Source of the DNA: Phoronis ovalis
Lineage: Eukaryota; Phoronida; Phoronidae
DNA: 10,353 bases
Direction: 5' to 3'
NCBI GenBank assembly: GCA_028565635.1
Contig: JAOXYB010064724.1
Coordinates: forward strand, 1 to 10,353
Part shown: piece by piece, positions 1 to 6,712 of the stretch
Layout of the letters: the number at the start of each line of letters is the position of its first letter
How positions within the stretch are numbered: position 1 is the first letter of the stretch
Notes under the pieces: model-generated
Databases searched by the model: none
Told to the model about the DNA's origin: nothing
Seen by the model: the letters and a program-made list of their open reading frames with translations, nothing else
Position numbers and translations under genes: made by a program

Positions 1-270
1 AATGTCATCATGCTTCAACTACTCTAGTAGTCATGTACTACTATACTGTAGATTCACAATATGAACAACCATTATCCCAATTCTTTTTCAACAATACAGT
101 GACAAGAATTTTGTTGGCAATTACATGTGCTTAGAACTTTGTTCGACCATAAAACTTCGATTTTTACAATTGATCTACTGAATATTTTACCAATCGAACA
201 AAATTGTGCTTTGACTCTTATAGGTCATCAAACTATTTCAATGTCTTATTCAGTATTTGAACTTTATTAC
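1..270 (-). other. probable intron or further exon of the divergent gene
   Basis: A+T-rich sequence downstream of the minus-strand signal-peptide exon. A phase-compatible acceptor (TTCTAAG, exon start about 127) would open about 30 codons to a stop, but its pyrimidine tract is poor and the peptide is unremarkable. The intron may simply continue past the window edge. Confidence 0.3.
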
Positions 271-325
271 CTGGAACAAGGGCTGTAGCAACAAGTACCG
301 CAAATAATATTACGTTCCAGTTCAT
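271..325 (-). CDS. first coding exon (signal peptide) of a divergent gene, partial
   Basis: Read on the minus strand, ATG at 325-323 opens MNWNVILFAVLVATALVP plus one base of a Gly codon, followed directly by the donor GTAATA (270 down). This is a textbook signal peptide: short polar start, hydrophobic core and small residues near the end. The context AACAAAAATGA is favourable, and the sequence before it, ATTTTTATTTTAG, is a strong acceptor, so the exon would be 332-271 with a 7-base leader. Such an acceptor next to the ATG fits a 5'-UTR intron or leader trans-splicing. The exon ends in phase 1. I could not identify the next exon in 1-270, so the product is unknown. The gene is head-to-head with the PAN-olfactomedin gene, about 2.4 kb apart. 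Confidence 0.5.
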
Positions 326-401
326 TTTTGTTCTAAAATAAAAATTGTAAGCCAGTTAAGCTTAATGATAAATTTACATATTCAATGCTACATTCCTTCA
401 T

Positions 402-646
402 ATAATAGTGGTCAAAATAGCTATATTAAAAGTAAACTTGCACAAACTCACGTATATAAACTCATTTTGCATTGTTAAATAAATACCTTGGTTCGAATCT
501 CTTCGTTGCATAAATGAAATGTGACTTTACTATTATTGTGTTCAAAATAGCTATATCGTAAGAAAACATACACATGTACACAAATTAATTTTGATTTGTT
601 AAAAAAAATTACCCTGCTTCGGATGTCTTCGTTGAAGAATATAATG
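402..646. repeat. diverged tandem duplication, two copies of about 115-120 bp
   Basis: Copy 1 is 402-521 and copy 2 is 532-646. Shared blocks in order are TCAAAATAGCTATAT (411/541), the CATTTTG/AATTTTG plus TTGTTAA block (about 463/587), and TCTTCGTTG near the end (499/625). On the minus strand each copy has a donor-like site at the matching place (AAG|GTATTT and AGG|GTAATT) and an acceptor-like ATATAG|CTATTTTGA. Partial minus-strand translations also resemble each other (NEDIRSR and NEEIRTK). Phases do not link the pieces cleanly, so I annotate a repeat and not exons. Confidence 0.65.
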
Positions 647-2639
647 TATTTAGTACCAGTCGAGTGCTTGTGACACGCCACATGGACCAACTCTTAGAGA
701 TATTAAGATAACATTTACTGTCACACCTCATCCATATGTGCATGACATAAGTTTTCCCATCATGTATAAATTAACTTACAAATCCCCAAATACCAATATT
801 CCGTGTTAGGGAGATTTTTTAAATGTGTGCAAAATATTATATTTGTCTTATATATTACAAAGTCTGATAATACCATTACACAGATGCGATAAGACAACTT
901 AGGAAATGTCTGTGAGGGAGTGCGAGGTCCGGTTGAGAATTTTGGATTTGGATTGAATACTTTTTACTGTTTACTTTTGGATAGCTATCATTCAGAAATT
1001 TTGATTTGATACTCACAGCTTGCTGCAGAAGAATTGGATTGCTTTCAAATAACAGAAGTAACTCTAGAAAATTTCTACCGTCTAGTTTTCAAAACTTTGG
1101 GTTGCGACCATGTTTTATACTTTTAAAAATTATGGGTGGCTTCTACGTTACTTCTCAAGATTTTGTTTATATTTTCTTCTGTATTCACAAAAAATGGATT
1201 CACATTTAGACAGCACAACGCCTATTCTAAAAAAGCTAGTTTTCCCAGATGCCACTTTTTACCAGTGTTGCGCATTTTAGCTACCAGATATATGCTAATG
1301 GATATTATTATGAAAAGCTATTTGATAATTCCTAAGATGATGATTCTCAATTTTTGTGTATCTGAGATCGGTTTTGAGGAGGCTAAGGAAAAATTATTTG
1401 AAAGTTGGCCAACTACGTGAAGGTTGAGCAATTTGAATATGAGTGCAATTTCATTTTCAAGTTATCACTGCACAGAAAATTCGATATGTCGATGTCCAGG
1501 ATCGAAGTATCGATTTCGTAATATATAATCATTGTATTTATTGGCATGGAATGGGCAATTACAAAGATATCTTAATATGCGTAACATGTTATCACATATG
1601 GAACTAACAAACGGCACATCATCGCGTGGTATGCAATTATCAATTAAATATATCGACATTTAGCGCCCATGAACCTTTTTGTTAAGCACAGTTATGTTTA
1701 AAGCAAACTTTGTGCTAACACAAATATCTAGACCCAGGCTCCACAAAGGTTTTTATATATATTTTAACCTGCACTATTATGATATTCTAAGGAACTAATT
1801 AAAACATCCAATTTATTATATGTTGTACCAAATTAGTTATATATGTTTGCTTCCAGTTGATACAGTAGCTAAACTCATCACAGAAGCAACAAAAGTAATA
1901 CAATTTATCTCTTACCATAAGGAAATTTAAACTTCTAATATGTATTAATCGCACTTTAGGCGCTTATCATACTCATGTTTAGTTTATATGCTTATAAAAA
2001 CAACTGTTATTTTATAAATATTCATGTGTTTACTAACTATTTATAATAATAATACCTATAACCACTACTGATCATTGAAAACAATCCTTATCAAATACCG
2101 GATAGCCCCCCGGGCAAGAATGCCAGTAGAAAACCAGCATTTTATTCATATAAATGTTTTATTGAAATATTTAACTGTTGCGTCAGATACTCACATGCCA
2201 TCTAAAATTTAAAAATTCCGATGTCAAATTAATTTTTTGCCGATCGGATGTTTTAATGACAAAAACTATTTTAAAAATGGCGATATTTGTCCACGCTCTT
2301 GGTCGATATGTACAGACAAAAAAAGAAGTGGTATTACATCACTGTACCTAACTTTACGGCAATCTCAGCTGAAACAAAAACAGAATCAAAAATACTTTGT
2401 AAGCTTAGGTGCTGTTGATAAAAGAGGGATAAGATTCAACTGAAGAAGACTCGATCACATTTTTCGAGGAGATCTAATTATAGGGTATACATGTTTATAA
2501 AGTGAAATATCCAATAATTAAAGACAATGAAACTAATTTCGATAATGTAAATATAGACGCTGATAGACGATCAGCACTGTAAATCAATGTAATTAAAGTA
2601 ATTAAGATTTACTTAATCAATATACGCGGCAACTCCTAA
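647..2639. other. A+T-rich intergenic region without a supported gene
   Basis: Two kilobases between the divergent starts. Open frames at 1006-1420, 1465-1659 and 2237-2443 have no recognisable domain, cysteine pattern or splice support. Small oddities are a run of six C followed by three G at 2106-2114 and the word ATGTCGAT at about 1486, which recurs in part near 1650. Regulatory DNA for both flanking genes probably lies here but cannot be pointed to. Confidence 0.5.
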
Positions 2640-2727
2640 GTCCTTCAGAAGGTTTTCACATAAATTAATTTATACTTTGTTCCAACTGAAAGCTACTTAG
2701 TAGGCAAAGTATAGATAGCTCTTCAAA
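2640..2727 (+). promoter_or_regulatory. putative core promoter / 5' leader of the PAN-olfactomedin gene
   Basis: TTTATACTT at about 2668-2676 is a TATA-like stretch some 55 bases before the ATG. The start context is TTCAAAATGA, with A at -3. No strong pyrimidine tract and AG precede the ATG, so a transcription start nearby is more likely than a splice acceptor. This is inferred from base composition only. Confidence 0.25.
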
Positions 2728-3030
2728 ATGAACTGTGTGGCAATCTTTACAATTTTTATTTTGAATCTCCATCAAAGCATTGGGTCTGTGTCCGAATATA
2801 ACTTTGCACAACCAACAGGTTGTAAGGTGAATGTTAGCCTTTATGGAAATGTGATAGAAGAGATGGAGGTTGTCGCGGAGGCTCTGTGTGCCCAAGGCTG
2901 CGCTAGAAATGACCAATGCCAATCGTATAACTACGAAGAGAAAACGACACGAATGTGTGAGTTGTCTTCTGCTGTTCCGGACGCAATGGGATCTAATGTG
3001 GATCATCAAGATGGAATGGCTTACTTCATG
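2728..3030 (+). CDS. exon 1: signal peptide and PAN/Apple domain
   Basis: Encodes residues 1-101. Residues 4-13 form a hydrophobic core and the likely cleavage is after Gly19 (Ser at -3). The mature part has cysteines at 32, 54, 58, 64 and 77. The run CAQGCARNDQCQSYNY followed by MCELS is the classic PAN/Apple helix-and-strand signature (C-x3-C-x5-C-x-S-x-N-Y, then C-E-L). PAN domains bind protein or carbohydrate partners outside the cell. The domain ends at the conserved Gly-x-x-Tyr region just before the splice donor, so the whole module is one exon ending in phase 0. The opposite-strand reading frame here is only a shadow. Confidence 0.9.
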
Positions 3031-5197
3031 GTAATTTTAGTTTTTGTATTCTAAAATCCGTCAAAATATTACAAAGAAATTAAATCTGCATTGTTTGCAA
3101 TAACATTATAATTAAAAATGAAAACGTAATAAGTTATAATTTAAAAAAAAATAAAATTGAAGAAAAATATAAATTGATATGTAGTAAAACTTCTACGCTA
3201 ACAACTAAAAAATGTTAGACTTCGCTTTTGCAAAATTCAGAAAAAATAGATGGGCAAACAATTGGAAATGCGTGTCGAGGGAACAAAACGATCCCTACTT
3301 AAGAGGCTTGTAAAGAACAGCCTGGAGCAAGCTAAAATAACCCTAAAACATACCTGAGAAAGGACTCATTAATTCTCACGAGATGCAAGCACGTGTTAAT
3401 CTACGTTGGTGTTGTTTTTTAATTCTAGAAAGAAGAAGAAATGAAGAACGCCATCGCGGAACCCTGCGGACAATTTACAGGTAAGTGTAACTTATGGACA
3501 GTCGACATACAAATAAACAAAGAATTTTAAACGAACCAAATGTATGATTAAAATACTTTCGCTAAATTCTAACGATGCTGTTTTTTATTTTATAGGCGGA
3601 TTGTCTAGGATGCCCAGAGTGACTTTCCGGAATTATTCAAAGCAGTTTTTAACAATTCAAAATCTATAACTTGAGTACTTGTACAAAGTGGTGCTATCCA
3701 ATTTTTCAATATCAAAAGCATGTTTTTGCCGTATTTTCAAGGCCAATGTAAAGCGAATCTTGTGACATATCATATGTTCATCCTATCACTTAAGCTTTAG
3801 TGTTTACTTTAATAGACATTTTATATTTCAATCTGGGTGGATTTAGGCAGGCCCGTCAAACACTTTTTCATAAGGGGGGTGCGTTTGTGGTGTTTTTAGA
3901 ATTACCCATTTCAGAAAATATCAGTTCAGTAATCCATAAAAGGTTTGCTGAAACGTCTCCGTCGTCTCCGTGCTCCCAGAAAAAATTGACAAGCAAAAAA
4001 AAAGCCTTTCACATTCCTATTGTAACAATACGCCCAGAATAAGTGCTAACGTCATAAAAAAAACAATTTCTTTCTATTCCCAAGGGGGGCTGGCAGGTGC
4101 GCGTGTTTTCCTGTCAATTCAAAAAGGGGTTGTGTTACTATTGCAAAAGGGGGGGGTGCGTTACTGTTTCAAAAGGGGGGTACGTTACTATTACATTAAT
4201 GGTCCACCCATTTCAAAAGGGGGGTTCGTTATCATTAAATATGTTCCTCCCATTTAAAAAGGGGGGTGCGTTCGCACCCAACGCATACCCCCATCTGACG
4301 GGGGGGGGCCTGTTAGGCGAGTTATATCATACTCAAAGATCAAATAAATGATAACCTCATCTGTGCTTTTTTGTGGGTCAAATATTTTTCTTTCTATCCA
4401 CAGCTTGTCGTCGTCTTGCGTCTATAGGTAACCAGGATGTGCTGGCGAATCGGCATGCCACTCAAGGATACATAGGAAAAGATCCTCTTTCTGATGACGA
4501 TAAGGTGTACTTCTACTCGAGTTACAACGACGTACGAACATTATATGAGCACCCAACAGAGCAAGACTATAGGTCTGACACAAACCAAATACAATACAAC
4601 CTACCGGTAGGATGCGACGGTTCTCAAGCCACCGTTTATGGTGGGCTATTCTACTGCGCTGAAAATGACCAACGTAAAGTGTTGATATACAATTTAGCCG
4701 ATACAACCGATGTCTATGCTCGTATTTCTTTAGAAGACGTTGAAGGACATCGTTCGGGCTACGTTGACGAGTGTTCTTACAATTGGGGAGGCCATTCTAG
4801 CATTGATATAGACGTGGACGAGTTAGGCCTTTGGATAATTTGGGGAAGACAACCAGAAGGTTGTAATTTTGCGCTCAGCAAAATTAACACGCAAACCTTT
4901 GCGATTGAACAAAATTGGTTTATACCGCTGGCTAAGACTAGTAGAGGAAATGCTTTTATGCAATGTGGAATCCTCTATGTGTTGGATAATTGCCATAACA
5001 ACCCGTCTTACTTTCGTTGGACATACAATACCCGGGATGATACTCTAACTGAATTTACGTTTGGAAATGCTATGGTGTTTTACAACAGTAATGGATACAC
5101 GGCTAGCCTTCATTACAATCCGAAAGAAAAGATGTTGTATTCCTGGGACAGCGCATATCAAAAAAAATGGCCGCTGACGTTTAACGATGATCTTTGA
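2728..5197 (+). CDS. secreted PAN/Apple-olfactomedin protein, three exons
   Basis: Spliced coding region 2728-3030, 3429-3480 and 4404-5197 gives 382 residues. Exon 1 ends in phase 0 at a GTAATT donor. Exon 2 starts after TTCTAG and ends in phase 1 at GTAAGT. Exon 3 starts after CCACAG and restores the frame through a split Ala codon (residue 119). The order is signal peptide (about 1-19), PAN/Apple domain (about 28-100), charged linker (about 102-113), and olfactomedin domain (about 114-378). The family-based expectation is a secreted or matrix glycoprotein whose olfactomedin propeller binds other extracellular proteins; its ligand cannot be read from sequence. The ATG at 2728 is chosen because a hydrophobic signal sequence follows at once. 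One N-glycosylation sequon (Asn35-Val-Ser) is present. There is no coiled coil, collagen stretch or membrane anchor. No orthologue is claimed. The gene model is firm; an extra non-coding 5' exon is possible. Confidence 0.9.
3031..3428 (+). other. intron 1
   Basis: A 398-base intron starting GTAATT and ending in a T-rich tract plus TTCTAG. Reading through the donor adds only seven codons before a stop, which supports splicing. It is A+T-rich, with A-rich runs around 3140-3180. No element or second gene is visible. Confidence 0.85.
3429..3480 (+). CDS. exon 2: charged linker and start of olfactomedin domain
   Basis: A 52-base exon coding KEEEMKNAIAEPCGQFT plus the first base of the next codon. 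It starts in phase 0 and ends in phase 1. The charged segment links the two domains. The C-G-x-F/L element next to it resembles the usual N-terminal edge of olfactomedin domains. The exon is short, so it rests on both splice sites (TTCTAG before, GTAAGT after) and on exact phase agreement with both neighbours. Confidence 0.82.
3596..3669 (+). other. possible alternative terminal exon
   Basis: The tract TTTTTTATTTTATAG ending at 3595 is a good splice acceptor. Joined in phase 1 to the exon 2 donor it reads 25 codons (the first split across the junction) and then stops at 3667-3669. The product would be a PAN-only secreted protein of about 142 residues with no olfactomedin domain. I see no AATAAA close downstream, and the added residues match nothing I know. 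It may be a decoy or intron-retention site. Low confidence without transcripts. Confidence 0.25.
3848..4312. mobile_element. non-autonomous TIR DNA transposon (hAT-like MITE) in intron 2
   Basis: The left end starts CAGGCCCGTCA. The right end, read on the other strand, starts CAGG, nine C and GTCA, so the ends match apart from C-run length. TTAGG lies directly before the left end (3843-3847) and directly after the right end (4313-4317), a perfect 5-bp target duplication. Ends starting CAG are typical of hAT elements, most of which make 8-bp duplications; shorter ones are described in some subgroups. The element is 465 bp and encodes no transposase. Its interior is rich in G-runs, with GGGTGCG-TT-CGCACCC forming a hairpin near the right end (4264-4279). 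Confidence 0.7.
4116..4272 (+). repeat. diverged G-run tandem repeat inside the intronic element
   Basis: Five related units of the form TTTCAAAAGGGGGG followed by TGCGTTACTATT occur with G-runs at about 4126, 4149, 4175, 4219 and 4261. Spacing is 23-26 bases at first, then 42-44. Further G-runs lie at 3874, 4084 and 4300. Several runs of four to eight G on one strand could form a G-quadruplex in the unspliced transcript. Confidence 0.7.
4404..5197 (+). CDS. exon 3: olfactomedin domain
   Basis: Encodes residues 119-382, with TGA at 5195-5197. Recognisable olfactomedin elements are CRRLASIG at the start (Cys120), IDIDVDELGLWIIW (252-265), LSKIN, GNAF (300-303) with CGILY next (Cys306), and the C-terminal YNPKEKMLYSWD (356-367). 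Cys120 and Cys306 correspond to the conserved disulfide of the family (myocilin Cys245-Cys433). By alignment to the myocilin calcium site from memory, Asp253 and Asn301 are kept but the aspartate before YNP is His355. The fold is a five-bladed propeller acting outside the cell. The whole domain after its first strand is in one uninterrupted exon. The codon pattern is clearly coding and the frame is open throughout. Confidence 0.93.
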
Positions 5198-5440
5198 GAA
5201 TGCATAGTATAACATAATTTAATTTGTGTGTTACTTACTTCGCTTTGTACATAATTTTAACATATAGCTCTACAGTGTTGAAGAAATAGGAGTAAAATTC
5301 TAAACTAGCAATTTATTTTAACCTCATATAATTACTAAATTTAACTGACGATACTTTCTCTTTGAAATGTATATTCTGGCTGATATGTTGTACAGAAGTA
5401 TCCATGTATTTGTGTAATAAAGTGCTGTTTTCCTTGCAGT
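5198..5440 (+). other. 3' untranslated region
   Basis: A+T-rich sequence between the TGA and the likely cleavage zone. No open frame of note. The length of about 240 bases is ordinary for an invertebrate gene. Confidence 0.65.
5416..5421 (+). terminator. polyadenylation signal AATAAA
   Basis: A canonical AATAAA lies 219 bases after the stop codon, followed at once by the GU-rich tract GTGCTGTTTTCCTTG. Cleavage is expected 10-30 bases downstream. This is the first good signal after the olfactomedin exon. Confidence 0.65.
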
Positions 5441-5661
5441 TAATTCATGCCGCAGTTTTGCGAAAATATATTACGCTTGTCACTACAACTAAACAAGCTA
5501 ATCATGTGTGCATCTCCCGCTAAAAAGGGAAAATTACCACAAAACTTAAAAACGGCATCGCCAAGTCGTTACGAATTTTTTTTGGCAAAAATCAATATTT
5601 TTTATCGTTCATCTCTAGTGATGCTTTAAAATAACTTAACAATATATAATTTATTCAAACA

Positions 5662-5682
5662 ATTGATTATTGACCAATCAAT
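5662..5682. repeat. 7-bp hairpin
   Basis: ATTGATT (5662-5668) and AATCAAT (5676-5682) are perfect inverted copies with a 7-base loop. It sits just left of the larger folded segment at 5691-5778. Confidence 0.5.
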
Positions 5683-5690
5683 AACAATTT

Positions 5691-5778
5691 ACCGAGATGT
5701 CAATAGATATGTCTACAGGTATGTCTATTTTTTATTGATAGACAGCACGAACCTTATTTTTTCCGTGCCATCTCGGGT
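5691..5778. repeat. compound inverted repeat, three-stem fold
   Basis: An outer stem pairs ACCGAGATG (5691-5699) with CATCTCGGGT (5769-5778), with one bulged base. Inside are TGTCTAT (5722-5728) with ATAGACA (5738-5744), and directly next to it GCACG (5745-5749) with CGTGC (5764-5768). The last two stems abut each other and the outer stem. It could be a tiny foldback element or a structured RNA; chance is not excluded in A+T-rich DNA. Confidence 0.45.
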
Positions 5779-6580
5779 TAAGTTTCTATAATTTGACGTC
5801 TATATGGCATAAGGTCACAATTGATGTAACCGCAATGGTGGCGCAAAGGCTGGCCTTGCTGGAAGTAGTGCCAAAGCCTTAAATTTATGATTCTTTCTTT
5901 CACTGTACAAGATATTGAAACTAATATTAGCTTTTTAAAGTAAAATAAACGAAAATTTGATAGGATTATTTGAGCTAGGGCAAAGCTATGAATTTTGTCA
6001 GTTGTGAGGATGCATTTTTCCGGAGGTAGTCTACATAGTAAATGTTGGTGGTCATGCCTGCACGAAAAATTAACTGGGAGTAGGATACATAATCATCTTC
6101 AGTTCTTAGCAGGTAATCTTCGCGCAATGTTTGGGAATTTTTTATAATGATTTAAGTTACATAAATTACTATAAAAGTGGATGGGAAAATCATTTGTGTT
6201 CTTATACCATATTATGTTCATGATAATGAAGTAAAATTAAACTTCATGTTGATAAAATAACATAATTTGCTTATTTTACTGTCAAACTGTGATAAAGCAT
6301 TTTTTTAAGTAATAGTGAATGATTATTTTATTAGATTTTGCGTATTCAGCACATTCCTTCTTTTGGGAATAAACACGGACATTTCCATAATTTGGCCACA
6401 AGTTAGAGTGAGTGGACTTGAAGGTCCCTTGTACGACAGAATGATGATGATAAAGATAGCATGAGAGCTAGTGAAGAAGCTAAGGGTTAATTTGGATACA
6501 TTTCGCAATGTTTACATCGCATGTTAGCGATATATGTATATAAACGGTATTACAATTTTGCCTTGTACTACATTTACTTT

Positions 6581-6712
6581 GCGGGTCAACACTGGGGTAA
6601 CCTCCTGCTACAGGTGCAGCCGCAGCGGCTCAACACTGGGGTAACCTCCTGCTACAGGTGCAGCCGCAGCGGCTCAACACTGGGGTAACCTCCTGCTAGA
6701 GGTGCAGCCGTA
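6581..6712. repeat. GC-rich minisatellite, three 44-bp units
   Basis: Units start at 6581, 6625 and 6669, each beginning GCGG and containing TCAACACTGGGGTAACC and CTGCTACAGGTGCAGCC. Unit 1 differs at its fifth base (G for C). Unit 3 differs at CTAGAGG (for CTACAGG) and near its end (GTA for GCA). The near identity implies recent expansion. Each of the two internal junctions makes the near-palindrome AGCCGC-A-GCGGCT, and each unit except the third has CCTG-CTA-CAGG and the E-box CAGGTG. The high GC stands out sharply from the flanks. Confidence 0.9.

Larger units (their letters stand above)
3481..4403 (+). other. intron 2, carrying a transposon insertion
   Basis: A 923-base intron with a strong GTAAGT donor and the pyrimidine-rich acceptor TTTCTATCCACAG. 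About half of it is the terminal-inverted-repeat element at 3848-4312 with its target duplications. A second acceptor-like site is at 3594-3595. Open frames between 3800 and 4351 lie in or beside the transposon and have no protein-like composition. Confidence 0.85.
5441..6580. other. intergenic or intronic, no supported gene
   Basis: A+T-rich. Open frames at 5447-5629 (plus) and 6323-6508 (minus) are short, start without useful context and resemble no family. Apart from the hairpin cluster at 5662-5778 I see nothing organised. Confidence 0.5.

Noticed and set aside
490-500. GGTTCGAATCT, a match to a tRNA B box
   Set aside because: No acceptor stem or correctly spaced A box, and the second copy of the duplication has lost the word.
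1006-1420. Two overlapping plus-strand open frames (67 and 94 residues)
   Set aside because: No domain, signal or splice support; composition fits chance in A+T-rich DNA.
2237-2443. 68-residue plus-strand open frame with two cysteines
   Set aside because: No recognisable family and no supporting start or splice signals.
2665-3009. 114-residue minus-strand open frame opposite exon 1
   Set aside because: Shadow of the PAN exon; the plus-strand reading has the signal peptide and domain signature.
3800-4351. Overlapping plus-strand open frames
   Set aside because: They run through the intronic transposon and its G-run repeats; the peptide repeats simply mirror the DNA repeats.
4422-4706. 94-residue minus-strand open frame opposite exon 3
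   Set aside because: Shadow of the olfactomedin coding strand.
5447-5629. 60-residue plus-strand frame just after the poly(A) region, following TTTTCCTTGCAG
   Set aside because: The acceptor-like tract is tempting, but the peptide has no family resemblance and the olfactomedin domain is already complete upstream.
6323-6508. 61-residue minus-strand frame with a hydrophobic stretch
   Set aside because: The hydrophobic run comes from a simple GATGATGATAAAG-type tract; no other support.
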